A program made the translations under genes and the position numbers. A stretch of 64,000 nucleotides of DNA from Blastomussa wellsi (lineage: Eukaryota > Cnidaria > Anthozoa > Scleractinia > Plerogyridae), in contig OX393564.1 in NCBI GenBank assembly GCA_947652115.1, forward strand, positions 22,617,629 through 22,681,628, given 5' to 3'. Under the pieces are notes generated by a model. The model was not told the origin of the DNA. It made no database searches and worked only from the letters and a program-made list of their open reading frames with translations. Of this stretch, positions 31,115-58,751 are shown piece after piece; positions within the stretch are counted from its first letter, which is position 1, and the number at the start of each line of letters is the position of its first letter.

Positions 31115-33565
31115 ATGGAAGCAAACTCGCGTTATTTTCAGCATTTTCAGGCTGCCAAGAACTGCCTTAGACGTGAACAGTACGGAGAGGCGCTGGCCCA
31201 TTTTGTTTTCCTCGCGAATGTCAAACCTTCCTCAAAAGAGGTGTTTGAGGACGATTTCATCATTGCTTTGCGCCATTGGATCGATGTACTTGAAAGTCAT
31301 GGCGAGCTGGATAAACTCATGGTTTGCCTCCAAGAAGCTTTGAAGCTCTATCCGCGAAGCGAGGTCATTCTTGTCAACGCGGGAGCGAGCTTGCTCAAGT
31401 TGGGATTCACTGATGAGGCTGCTTCGTGCTTTAGACGGGCGCTGCAAGCCAATCCTGAGAATATCAGAGCGAAAGAAAATCTTGACAATATTTCAAATCT
31501 GTTGGTGGAGAGATGGCATTTTAGGATGTTAAATGACAAGAAACGAAACTTAGCTTACAAGCAGGCAATTTCTAAGGCAATAAGTCAAGGACATGATGTT
31601 GTTTTAGACATTGGAAGCGGTACCGGTATCTTAAGTATGTTTGCTGTTCAAAGTGGTGCAAGGAAGGTCTATGCTTGTGAAATGTCTAAGACCATGTTTG
31701 AAATGGGCCAGGATGTTTTAAAAGCTAATAAAATGGAAAACTTAGTTCACACTATACACAAGAAATCAACTGAGATCATTGCAGGTGAGGATATTCCAGA
31801 GCGGGTTTCTCTTGTTGTTACTGAGACATTAGACTGTGGGCTCCTCGGTGAAGGAATTCTCACCACCATGGAACATGCCTGGGGTGATCTCCTTATGCCG
31901 TCTGCTGGAAACGTACAGCAATCAGATACAAAGCCTGTTTCAAAGGTCATCCCTGGTGGGGCTGTTGTTTATGCTATGGCAATCATGTGCAATGACATCA
32001 GAAATCAAACCAGAAGCAAACCGATAATTAGTGGAATTAGCATGTTTCCTGAATGTAGCATAGGAGGAGAACTAATGGAACAAAAGTCAGAAACGTCATC
32101 TTCTGGAGATATGCATGATCGGTTGGAACCATATAGTACAGAATGCTTGAGCAGGCTAAGAGGTGGATTCACACCCCTCTCATGTCCATTCAAAGTTACC
32201 AAGTATGATTTTAATGATCCAAGCAGTTTGACTAAAGACAGAAACTTGCATTTTGAAGTCCTTGCCAGCTGCAATGGACGAGTGGATGCCATTGCAGCTT
32301 GGTTTGATTTGCAACTGGATGAAGAAATAACTCTTTCCACTGGTCCCAATGACAATTCTTTGTGTTGGGAACAGGCAGTTTTCCCAGTTTATTCAAGTGA
32401 TGATTCACCTAGAAACTTGGAAGTTTCAAAGGGTGATTTGCTGTCTATTCAGGGACAGCTCTCCCACGAATGTTTGAGGTTACATTTTTGTGGAATCAAA
32501 ACAAAAGAGAACGTACACAAATCTTGCAACTGTGTTAAATTGCCAAACAAGGAAAGAATTGTTTCTGAAAGAAACGCCTCTTTGACTGAGGAGAATAAAT
32601 GTAATGATGCTGTAGTTATCCCACCATCATACATGCGACGACTGAATGACAATACCTTTAACAAACTATTTGATGAAGTCATCTCGGAAGCTATAATGTC
32701 CACAAAACATGCACATGATAACAGTGATGACCTGAGCAGGAAAGTTGCATGTAATGTTCTTGATATCACCTATGGCCCTGCATTGTTTTCTCTTTTTGCT
32801 TCAAAAGGAAATGCAGATCATGTGCTGGTATTAAATCCTCACAGCGCCTCGTGGGTAGAACACATTTTACATGGAAACAATCTACCACGCGTTATTGAAA
32901 ATAGTGCAAGAAAACTTGAAGAAATTGCTAAGGAAGGAAGGACATGGAATGTTCTTGTCAGTGACATTGTTGAACCATCAGGAATCATTCGCCAACAAGT
33001 TGTTGAAGATTTTGTGTTTGCCCGAGGATGTTTATTAAAACCACAGAGTTTTCAAGTCGTTCCTATGGGATTCACTTTGTACTGCATGTGTATTGAATCA
33101 CCCTTCTTGTTTTCTAATTGTTGCATTCTGAGCCAAGACAATACTCTTGGACTATACATCGGACAGTTTGTCAATGAATTTCAAGTAACGACTCAGATAG
33201 ATGTGGACCTTACAACTCTTCCTCTCTCGGCAGTTACAGACAGCATTGAACTTTTCAGTTTGAATTTCATGGAGCAGTTTGGTGATGAAAACAAGGTGTT
33301 GTCGTTGCTTGAAACCCGCTCTGAGCAAATGGTCAAAGTGACAAAGTCTGGAAGGATACAAGCTATCCCTTACTGGTTTGCATTACATATCGACAGTCAC
33401 CACTCACTGTCTACATTTAGTGGGGCTTATGATGAATCACATTGGAGACAAGCCTGCATTGTGTTGAAAGAAGAAGTGCCAGTGGAAGCAGGGCAAGAAC
33501 TTCTTATTTCAGCATCATGTGTGAATAGTAGTATCTCCATTAATGTGCATGCAACCAAGGATTGA
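31115..33565 (+). CDS. PRMT9: Protein arginine N-methyltransferase 9, uninterrupted coding region
   Basis: 816 residues in one exon (human PRMT9 is 845). The start ATG has A at -3 and G at +4. Residues about 1-125 are TPR-like helices. The first methyltransferase domain has the SAM-binding motif VLDIGSGTGILSMFA (about 163-177), the motif VYACEMSKTM and the double-Glu loop VVTETLDCGLLGEG (about 234-247). CWEQAVFPV replaces the THW loop. The second, degenerate methyltransferase-like domain lacks a clear glycine-rich motif but keeps VLVSDIVEPSGIIRQ and HWRQACIVL. PRMT9 symmetrically dimethylates arginine, notably on splicing factor SF3B2 in vertebrates. Absence of introns contrasts with all conserved neighbours and may mean an old retrocopy or intron loss. 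Confidence 0.95.
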   Translation: MEANSRYFQHFQAAKNCLRREQYGEALAHFVFLANVKPSSKEVFEDDFIIALRHWIDVLESHGELDKLMVCLQEALKLYPRSEVILVNAGASLLKLGFTDEAASCFRRALQANPENIRAKENLDNISNLLVERWHFRMLNDKKRNLAYKQAISKAISQGHDVVLDIGSGTGILSMFAVQSGARKVYACEMSKTMFEMGQDVLKANKMENLVHTIHKKSTEIIAGEDIPERVSLVVTETLDCGLLGEGILTTMEHAWGDLLMPSAGNVQQSDTKPVSKVIPGGAVVYAMAIMCNDIRNQTRSKPIISGISMFPECSIGGELMEQKSETSSSGDMHDRLEPYSTECLSRLRGGFTPLSCPFKVTKYDFNDPSSLTKDRNLHFEVLASCNGRVDAIAAWFDLQLDEEITLSTGPNDNSLCWEQAVFPVYSSDDSPRNLEVSKGDLLSIQGQLSHECLRLHFCGIKTKENVHKSCNCVKLPNKERIVSERNASLTEENKCNDAVVIPPSYMRRLNDNTFNKLFDEVISEAIMSTKHAHDNSDDLSRKVACNVLDITYGPALFSLFASKGNADHVLVLNPHSASWVEHILHGNNLPRVIENSARKLEEIAKEGRTWNVLVSDIVEPSGIIRQQVVEDFVFARGCLLKPQSFQVVPMGFTLYCMCIESPFLFSNCCILSQDNTLGLYIGQFVNEFQVTTQIDVDLTTLPLSAVTDSIELFSLNFMEQFGDENKVLSLLETRSEQMVKVTKSGRIQAIPYWFALHIDSHHSLSTFSGAYDESHWRQACIVLKEEVPVEAGQELLISASCVNSSISINVHATKD

Positions 33566-33865
33566 TTAATGAATGCACAAGATCAAGCTCCGGGGAAAAT
33601 GTATTTCAGAGACCCTCAGACTATTTGCCACCATAATTTTGTGATAGCCTCAGTAATGCATGATAAATCAGAAGGAAAAAACAAGGATGGTCAAATGAAG
33701 AAAATTAAAATGGATCATGAATCCCAAAGTTGAAAACACTTTCTGGTCAGTATTTGGCTGACGTTATGACTTTTTCTCACAGTATGGTTTATTTAGTGTG
33801 TCTTGATGTAGTACGTGTATTTACAGCACGTTATCTTGTGTTAGAACTTGTTCAATGTACATGTA

Positions 33866-34016
33866 AATAGAGGGGGTAAGTTTCTAAATAAACTGTGGTG
33901 TTGCGTCGGTGGGAAGAATAACCTGATGAAGGGCTAACGCTCGAAACATCGGCTTTCAAATCTCTTTACGGTGGCCAATTCACATTATCAACCCAGTTGA
34001 TAAAACCAAATTATCT
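33866..34016. mobile_element. Hairpin MITE, family D, deleted copy
   Basis: Begins ATAGAGGGGGTAAGTTTCTA and ends TTGATAAAACCAAATTAT, matching the family D reverse complement, but lacks one hairpin arm. It contains AATAAA at 33887-33892, the first such hexamer after the PRMT9 stop codon. Confidence 0.75.
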
Positions 34017-34280
34017 CAATGTACATGTAGCTGTGGTGTTACAGTGTGTAGCTGTGAACAGTTTGAATTTCAAAAGCTTGTTCATCTAATGATACCATGA
34101 TCTTTCAAGCATAAAAAGTTATAATGCTGAGAATAAAAAGTTGTGGAAAATGCAGCTCCCTCCCGCCAGTGGAATTTTGGTCACTTGGCATTGGTCACTG
34201 TTAAAGGGGCACTGTCAAGGAATTTGCTGTTTTGGGGTCAATTGTGCTAAAATTATTAAATGGCAGATCACCGACTAAGT

Positions 34281-35097
34281 TTTAAAGTGGCTATGAAATG
34301 AAAAAATGAGCTATTGAAATAAAAGCTTATTGGAAAGGCCTTTAAAAATGAATAAGAATGGCGTTTTCCTTTTTGTGATATCTCTTCTCGTTCCAGAGAT
34401 ATTCAAGATTTTTGTATTATGCAAATTAGGTACTGATGATGTCATAAGGTGTGATAGGTTGGGTGTAAAAACACAAAATATAGCATATCTCTGCAAGTAA
34501 TGATGAAATGCAATTGGAACTTTGCACGCACACTGCATCCTAAGAAATACACTTCTTGATACATATTTTGATGTTGCTATGGCAACAATCTTGGTTCCAG
34601 TCTCTTTCCTCTTTAAATGAAATATTACTCGTTTGTGACTGTATAGGGCAAATGATTGATCCCATTTAAAGCGTGTTCAATGCCCATATTGCACTAGCTC
34701 TCCTAATTAACCTTTAGGAAGAGGACAATGTTTGCTCAAAATGAAATACAGGAATAATCATTCCTGCATATAAGAGATCTGGAACCGGCTGTGTTGCCAT
34801 AGCAACACCAAAATATACACCATCTGATGTATTTTTTAGACTAACATGCTCACCAAGTTTCAATTTCATTGCATTATTACTTGTAGAGATCTGCTATATT
34901 TTGTGTTGTGACCCCCATACGCTCACACCTTATGACAACATCAGTCCCTAATTTGCATAATTCGAAAATCTTGAATATCTCTGGAATGAGAAGAGATATC
35001 ACAAAAAGGAAAATGCCATTCTTCTTAATTTTTAAAGGCCTTTCAAATAAGCATATTTTTCAATAGCTCATTTTTTCATTTCATAGGCACTTTAAAG
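34281..35097. repeat. Long inverted repeat, arms of about 330 bp
   Basis: The left arm 34281-34610 and right arm 34770-35097 are inverted copies of moderate similarity. Shared blocks include ATGAAATGAAAAAATGAGCT, GTGATATCTCTTCTC, CCAGAGATATTCAAGAT, TATGCAAATTAGG and GTTGCTATGGCAACA. A spacer of about 160 bp separates them. It is probably a non-autonomous DNA transposon; exact ends and target duplication are unclear. Confidence 0.8.
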
Positions 35098-36145
35098 ATA
35101 ATTGCCAAAAACTGAAATTTTGCTGGTCTTTTGTCATTGGCTGGGTGTTGCCATGGTAACTGCTATGACGTCATAAACATTCTTAAAGTATTGTCTAATA
35201 ACAGAGTTTGAAATCTATTCATACTTTGCCCAAATGATCTTGTTAAGCCCTTTTCTGTAATCCTGTATCATTTTACAACCACTATAACGGTGAGAAACTC
35301 TTGAGCCTCCTAAAGCTAAAATTCTGGGTACACTGAAATGTAGTTGAACTATTTTATGCAGACAAACCAGATATCAAATTCTCAGAACTGATGTTGCCAA
35401 AAGGATATGAGTTAATGGCTAGATTTTTCCTGAATCCCATAAAAGGAAACATTTGCACACGTCCTTTAAAGGAACAGGGCCTCTCCAACTTGATGAATTT
35501 GACAAGAAAGAGAAACATTTGAGTGAGAAAAATAAGTTGGGGAAATGATAAAATTTTATCATTTACCAGTGATTATTTTTCTTAGCATTAACACTAATTT
35601 TGTCACATATTGTACTGTAGCTTAGTCTTGAAAATGCTGATAGCTTTTTTGCTCACCACAACTTCAATGGAAATATTGCTTGTTTGCAACCAATCCCAAG
35701 AGATTCAAATGACAATAAGCATGGTGGTCATGTTGGATGACCAAACAAGAGACTAATCAGTAATCTTTTTTTCATGTCATCCAACATAGTGTCGATGATG
35801 TCACTTGCAAACCAAGAATGGATGTTTTCTGAACTTTAGAAAGGGTATTTACAAAGAGAGATATCTACAAGGTTTGTATAGACAATGTTATCTCAAATCA
35901 AGTGACAGTCTATTGTGTTTGGTTCTCCTGTGCAACAGGAGAAAACCAATTTCCATGAAACCAGCTTACTGTGCTTTCTAATTCTATCAGGAAATTCACA
36001 TTGTACGTGCAAGCTGTAACATGTCATATTTTATAAGCACTGCAGTGAAAGGTGACTTAGCGAGTTAATAATTCCTGTCTTCTCTTTGTCTCCTGATGGA
36101 GCAGATTTCTCAGATAGAGCAGGTTGAGGGAGGCACTTGACAAGG
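35098..36145. other. Spacer between the long inverted repeat and AGXT copy 1
   Basis: No gene recognised. Confidence 0.5.
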
Positions 36146-36334
36146 ATGTCGAAACTGCATGGTCATCACCGGAAAACACTTCAATTCACCAACACGACTT
36201 ACAGGAAATGTATGCAAAGAACTGAAGAGAATTTGGTATTGATCACGGATTTATATGACGTACTTAGTAGCTCAAAGACGCAGAAACTGCATGATGCGGC
36301 AAAATGCGTGAAAGAATTTTTCATGGAAAGATAA
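36146..36334 (+). CDS. Possible short coding segment, unknown
   Basis: An open frame of 62 residues from ATG 36146 with a basic, helix-prone composition (MSKLHGHHRKTLQF...AKCVKEFFMER). It could be a terminal exon or chance. I recognise no family and no supporting splice partner. Confidence 0.2.
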   Translation: MSKLHGHHRKTLQFTNTTYRKCMQRTEENLVLITDLYDVLSSSKTQKLHDAAKCVKEFFMER

Positions 36335-36996
36335 GTCGACTTTCATTTCCTTTTTGCTTCGAACCCGGAAAACCTATAATTTCAGTATTGCTTACATTCC
36401 ATTATCGAGTTTCGCTTCACTGATTTCGTCGCTCGATCGCTGTTTACAAAATTGTTAAATTTGTTTGTGTTTTTACCCTGGAAAGCGTTGCTCTAAGTCA
36501 GAATATTAACGCCAGCAATTCACAGGTAATCTGCTTCTTTCCAGAAGCAACGCGACCTCAAAAGCAGGAAATAAATTATTCGTGCCTTGAAACACACCTC
36601 CAAACACGCCCACGTCACTATTATGATGTAATCACCTCAGAGACAAAGTCCACTCGTTTGTACGTTCTTGGAAACTTTTGTTCACAATCGCGCACTAATT
36701 TTTCTCGCTTCGCTTTCAAGTGCCTCGATCTTTATAAAAACTACTTTGCAAATTGAACTATGCTTTTTAGACGCGAAGATGAAAAATATCCTCGAGGGTT
36801 TTTAAAAAATTGAAAAGTACGTGACAGCTCCCATACAAAACTCGCTCGTCAGGTTTGTTATGATGCAAAGTGGCCTTTGTTGCCCTTTTGATCACGTGGC
36901 ATTCTGTTTATAAACAGTCTGTAAACCGGTATTTTATCTATTTGAATACTACTTGAAGTTGTACACGTAGAGTGAGGTATACGATTTACGGAAAAA
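36335..36996 (+). promoter_or_regulatory. Upstream region of AGXT copy 1
   Basis: The promoter of AGXT copy 1 should lie here. No TATA box is placed convincingly. Confidence 0.35.
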
Positions 36997-45649
<8,653 letters not shown>

Positions 45650-46790
45650 CGATCCAGCCTTAAAAATGTGATGAATATTCGCTGGTGTAAAATACAACTA
45701 ATATCACTTATGAAATGGGTAATTTCAGTGAATATTATCGTATAGAGATTTATACGTCAATTAATTTTATGTAGGTAACCAAGAGTTGGAACATATATCA
45801 TTCATTTTCTAATCAGACCTTTGTGAAAATACGGATGGATGTGATGTATTTAGAAAACTTTAATGTTTCTTCTTTACAGCCTTTCTTGAAGATTCTTGGG
45901 AAATTTATACGAAACAGGCCAGGGCTAACGTATATTAAGTGTACAGTTATATTACAGTTACTTTGCAACGAGAGGAGTGTTTAAGTAATGCAAAAAAGCA
46001 AGCCACTTTTCAAAGAAATAAATGCATTGTTGGCCGTTTTCGAGGTAGTGATGGCATTTAAGCCGATTCTTCAAAAACGCTTAGTTTAATACAGGCCATA
46101 ATTTAAACTCTTGTTTTTCTAGAGTTCTTACAAGTTATAAAGCAATCAGCAGACAATCAGACCGGTTTGTGACTTGGGAACTTTTTGTAATGGTACCACG
46201 AAATTCTAAACTTTAAATTTGTGGGTGAAATCCGCATGTCAGTTGGTACGTTTTGTTGTGTTTGTATGTTTGTCGGCCTATGGTACACTGATCTTCTGAT
46301 CGTTTTTCAGTAGTTTCATTGCTTGTTGTTCGTGGTTCTAACTCTTAAGTCTGTGGATAAATATCGTTGCAAGTGCTGCTGATCAGAAATTTCTATATTG
46401 TTTGATTTGCGGTTCAATATTGTAAGATTCTTTAATTTATGTTTTCAATGTTGAACATGCTATCAAAGGCGTCGCCTCTCCTATTTATAAGTGTACTTCG
46501 TGTACTCGACGCGTATAGATATTTGCTAAGGAGGTGTAGTTTATTGTTTAAGTTGAAAAACGTTAAACATTTTAGGGAATATTGTTTTTATTTAAATGTG
46601 AACTCGACATGTTCACTTTAGTGTTTTGCAAGTTGCAAATAAAGTTTGAGCATGCAGTGGCTGTGTAGTCGCGGAATTTTTATCTCAACTTAACGTATTT
46701 TTCATCACAGAGTTTAACTTCCAACGGTAACTGGCCGTTTATTCTATTCACATTTGTCGAATAAACTTAACAAATAAAGAAGCCTCAGCC
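45650..46790 (+). other. 3' untranslated region and downstream of AGXT copy 1
   Basis: Non-coding. AATAAA at 46638-46643 is a candidate polyadenylation signal about 1 kb after the stop. Confidence 0.5.
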
Positions 46791-46792
46791 GG

Positions 46793-47095
46793 GAGGCCTG
46801 GTGGCCTCATGGTTAGTGCGCTCGCCTCCGGATTGAGCGGTCCTGGAACGAGCCCTGGCCGGGGACATTGCGTTGTGTTCTTAGAGAAGACACTTTACTG
46901 TCACAGCGAAGTGCCTCTCTACACCCGGGTGTACAAATGGGTACCGGCGAATTTAATGCTAGGAGGTAACCTTGCGATGGACTAGCATCCCATCCAGGGG
47001 GGGGGGGGGGAGGGGGGTAGAAATACTCCTAGAGATAAGCGCCGGCCTGATGAGCGACTTAGGCTCGAATGCAGACTTTACGGCCTTACCTAAGC
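46793..47095 (+). mobile_element. tRNA-derived SINE, full-length reference copy
   Basis: A-box-like TGGCCTCATGGTTAGTGCG, B-box-like GGTCCTGGAACGAGCC, body with TTGCGTTGTGTTCTTAG and ACAAATGGGTACCGGCG, then tail GCGATGGACTAGCATCCCAT, a G-run, GTAGAAATACTC and GCAGACTTTAC. Confidence 0.85.
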
Positions 47096-47328
47096 CGTGA
47101 AGTGTACGGTTTTGAGCACGCGAGGGAAATAAAGAAACAACTAGCCGCAGGCGAGTAGTTACAGGTTCTATTATGTTCGCAAACTAATCTCGAGTTTCTT
47201 CACAAAAGTACCAATAGAAAGAAGAGTAATCCGTCTTGCAAACCCTTGAATTTTAGTAAAACAATCTCAAGCCCTTGCAATTGGCAGCATTCAATGTTGT
47301 TCACTTCCAAGGTCCTTGAAAGGTATAA

Positions 47329-47736
47329 CTTGGCCCGATTTATACTAGAGACGGATAATCCGTCAAGACAGCTCATCCGTCTAGATGGATCATCCACTTG
47401 GCCCGATTTATACTAGAGACGGATAATCCGTCAAGACAGCTCATCCGTCTAGATGGATCATCCACTTGGCCCGATTTATACTAGAGACGGATAATCCGTC
47501 AAGACAGCTCATCCGTCTAGATGGATCATCCACTTGGCCCGATTTATACCAGAGACGGATAATCCGTCAAGACAGCTCATCCGTCTAGATGGATCATCCA
47601 CTTGGCCCGATTTATACTAGAGACGGATAATCCGTCAAGACAGCTCATCCGTCTAGATGGATCATCCACTTGGCCCGATTTATACTAGAGACGGATAATC
47701 CGTCAAGACAGCTCATCCGTCTAGATGGATCATCCG
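47329..47736 (+). repeat. Six-copy tandem array, 68-bp unit
   Basis: Copies start at 47329, 47397, 47465, 47533, 47601 and 47669 with almost no divergence (one T-to-C change in the fourth). The unit begins CTTGGCCCGATTTATACTAG and contains GACGGATAATCCGTC. Confidence 0.95.
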
Positions 47737-47893
47737 CCTGGAATAAATACGGGACGAACTATCGGTGTGTCTTACAGTTCGTCAGACAGATTATCCTATT
47801 CCACGATAGTTCGTGGGTCAAGACTACTATCGCGATAAGTTGTCTGGACGGATGATCCGTCTGTTTGCCCGTATCTAGTATAAATCGGGCCAT
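47329..47893. mobile_element. Inverted-repeat element whose left end is tandemly amplified
   Basis: The right end 47840-47893 contains ACGGATGATCCGTC and ends TAGTATAAATCGGGCCA, the inverted form of the unit start TGGCCCGATTTATACTA. The array thus consists of repeated left termini of one element. Confidence 0.75.
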
Positions 47894-48060
47894 TGACTGC
47901 TTTCGACACGCGCGATAGCTTGTTTGTTCCATTGCGCTTGTATTTCGATCTATTTATGTTGTGAAAAGCCGGTATTAACGAACTACGGAAAACAATTCTT
48001 GCTCCGAGCAATGTACTACTTCCCCCAACCCGTTCGAAGAAACAAACAAATTGAATACAG

Positions 48061-48077
48061 CCCCCCCCCCCCCCCCC
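48061..48077 (+). repeat. C homopolymer
   Basis: A run of 17 C; its length may be unreliable. Confidence 0.9.
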
Positions 48078-48138
48078 ACCCCCAAATTTTGGGCAACTCG
48101 GATTTTTTGGGCAGCAAGAGAAATCTGGACAAAGCAAC

Positions 48139-48314
48139 TAGAATCCATGTTGCCGTGCGTCTGTTCAGTAATAGATCACTAATGACGTCAAAATGCGGTA
48201 AGAACAGAAACGTGGTACACGAGGTTGCACACGAGACGACAGCCGAGTGCGTCACTGATGTTCATTACCACATTTTGACTCTTACTGAACAGACACACGG
48301 CAACATGGAATCTA
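48139..48314. repeat. Inverted repeat upstream of AGXT copy 2
   Basis: TAGAATCCATGTTGCCGTGC at 48139 is mirrored by GCACGGCAACATGGAATC-like sequence ending at 48314, with arms of about 32 bp. It ends 200 bp before the AGXT copy 2 start. Confidence 0.75.
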
Positions 48315-48422
48315 TCTGTTTTATATAATAAAGAAACAAAATATAACAAAGCAATACTGCGTGTGTCCTTTTTATGTAGAACATAGATAGGAACCAATCA
48401 AAATTCTTCCTCAAGGAGAAGA

Positions 48423-48512
48423 ATGGGGAGAATGGGGAGTCCCCATTCATTCCTCCTCCTCATTCCTCCTCGTTTTCAGTTTCACACTGTATCTTGCGAA
48501 ATTTTGCCCAAG
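48423..48512 (+). promoter_or_regulatory. In-frame upstream ATG and possible N-terminal extension of AGXT copy 2
   Basis: ATG 48423 (A at -3, G at +4) is in frame with ATG 48513 and would add 30 residues (MGRMGSPHSFLLLIPPRFQF and on) with R3, R17 and H but no acid until near the end. However, a pyrimidine-rich tract followed by TTTTCAG at about 48479 looks like a splice acceptor, so this segment may be intronic. Confidence 0.35.
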
Positions 48513-56680
<8,168 letters not shown>

Positions 56681-58072
56681 CAGTAATACTTATGGAAGAA
56701 TCGACATAAAGAACGGAATTTCCATTGGTTTAATGGAGAACCCTGGAAAATATTTTAGATCGCGGTTGGAATGAATTGAGAGATTTTAAATTATTTATGA
56801 ACGACACAAGAATGAATGTTCACCCAGTTTAAAGATAAAATATATTCGTCATAAACTGGACTTTGTTGACCTGCATCTGTAAGTAGCTTTTGCAAAGATG
56901 TGCTTTTCGCGTTGAAAAGTGACTAGCTCGGGAGACTGGAGTGAATTAAGAATTGATAACGTAGAAAAAATGACGCGCTTGTTTACGTCAAACTAGCAAT
57001 AATATTTGTAAACCAACTTTTTATACGATCGCTTTGCCCTGGCGTCAATTGGGTAACCTTTAGCGTGACAAATAATACATATAAACTATAAACTAACCGT
57101 TTTGTCACTTTAAAAAACCTTCCATATATTGGAAAAAAATTCACGAGCACTTTGCGTTATAAATACTCAATATTTATCTGCACTTACAGTTAGTACCGAT
57201 TTTCTTCATGACCTTGAGGACAGATGAATTTTTAATGCATTAAGTTTACGCGAAAACTTCATTGCTCGCAGTAAGTCACGTATACCCTTCTATTGTGTTC
57301 TTTTCTTACAATTAACGGATTCTCTCGAGGACGGATGAATTTTTAATGCATAAAGTTTTCGCGACGAAAACGTCAGTTGTCGCAGTCACGTATTACGCTT
57401 TTATTAGTTGCGTTCATTTGTTTCTCATCACGCAAATATTAATTATTGACGTTCACAGAAAAATTGAACAAAAATCATTTTGCGTTCAACACAGTTACAG
57501 CAAATGATATTTTTCCCGTGCTTAATGGCTTCACAGACATTGCGGAAAGTCAAACAATTGTAGATTTAGTTTGAAATAGATAGCAAACCTCGTCTCGTTT
57601 TTGTTCTTTGCAATTTCGGTGTTCGGGAAGGAACTTGAATATTTTATGCACCGTGTTTGGCTCCGTCATTCGCTTCTAAATGCGCAGAAATATGTATAAC
57701 CACAGCAGGTGCAGCGAGAATCAGAAACGTGCCGCTGTGATATATAGTTAATTAATTCTGCTCAAGTTTCCTATTCCACTGCAAATACTTATATACAGCT
57801 CTTTATCTTCATCGCAGCATGACAAAGACATATTACCCTGTCACAGTGAGGTATTGATTGACACTTGCGCAAGCAGCCAATGATATATTATCGGGTTTGG
57901 AAGTTAACGTTTCTGTGTGAAGCAAACAACTTTATCTAGGTTCCATTTTGACATGTTTGGTCGTCAGATAAGCTGTTTCATGCCGAACCTCCTTTCCCTC
58001 TTTTACAACAATTCCACATCAAAGAGATTGTTTTCGACATAATAAAAACGAGTTTTCATGATTCTTTGAAAC
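56681..58072. other. Intergenic region after AGXT copy 2
   Basis: Contains the AGXT copy 2 3' end and the tandem duplication at 57213. No gene is seen. Confidence 0.5.
57213..57418 (+). repeat. Two direct copies of a unit of about 115 bp
   Basis: GAGGACAGATGAATTTTTAA and GAGGACGGATGAATTTTTAA start the two copies. Later shared blocks are CGCAG...TCACGTAT and TGTTC/GCGTTC ends. They are diverged. Confidence 0.7.
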
Positions 58073-58630
58073 TCACATCAGAAATCTATCCTTCAGAGTT
58101 TGTTGTATCACCATTGCCTTTCGCATCTTGTGCAAGCTAATTCCTCCATCGAAAATCTCCTTTTCTAACTCCTCACAAATACTCCCTCTTCTCAGCGTAT
58201 AATTGAACGACTCGAGAGAAGATTCTTCCGGCAAAGTATCCAGGCTTGCTTTTTGATTAAATTCTACGTCTTTTTTCGACATTGAGCGTCCGCGGAAAAG
58301 TGAACTTGCCACATTTCTCTTCAAAAAATCCGCGTCATCCAACGACTTTTCCGACTTCAAAACTTTGTTTTTCTTTGTCGGTTTCTCGTGGCCCATACTA
58401 ACCCACCTATTTCGCGACAGTTTAAAGTTTCCGTTGAACAGGTTTCTTTTTTGGCGCTCGGCTATAAACGAAGATGGCGTTATGCTGTTAGTCAGGTGGG
58501 TCGATTTTTCGCTGTCTACGACGTTGGGCAAAAGCTCTGATTTCTTTTCCTTGGCTTCCTTCACTATAGTGAAAGTGCGAGATTTAAGATCCTGGTGTTT
58601 TTCTCGTCGGGACTGATCACTCTTATCCAT
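58073..58630 (-). CDS. Small basic protein of unknown function, paralogue A
   Basis: One exon, 185 residues, unrecognised family. The protein is rich in Lys, Ser and Glu and probably largely disordered. The C-terminal third carries RRGSICEELEKEIFDGG (about 146-162), with ISLHKMRKAM after it, predicted helical. This matches RRKAICDELEKCIVQNGG in the gene at 62337-62894, in the same relative place and strand. RRGS fits a basophilic kinase site (PKA type), but that is inference. A TATA box lies about 115 bp upstream. No signal peptide or membrane segment. Confidence 0.7.
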   Translation of the reverse strand: MDKSDQSRREKHQDLKSRTFTIVKEAKEKKSELLPNVVDSEKSTHLTNSITPSSFIAERQKRNLFNGNFKLSRNRWVSMGHEKPTKKNKVLKSEKSLDDADFLKRNVASSLFRGRSMSKKDVEFNQKASLDTLPEESSLESFNYTLRRGSICEELEKEIFDGGISLHKMRKAMVIQQTLKDRFLM

Positions 58631-58745
58631 AGTTGTAAAAATGATTCAAGTATTCCAGGGCGATTCCAGTTTTTGGCCGTCCCTGACTTTCATTCGGCCA
58701 ACCAGTGTTTACTGAATGTGCACGTATCTCATGTTCACTCACTGG

Positions 58746-58751
58746 TATATA
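58746..58751 (-). promoter_or_regulatory. TATA box of paralogue A
   Basis: ACTATATACC on the minus strand, about 115 bp upstream of the ATG at 58630. Confidence 0.5.

Noticed and set aside
47329..47736. CRISPR-like spaced repeat array
   Set aside because: Units are contiguous 68-bp tandem copies without variable spacers, in a eukaryotic genome.
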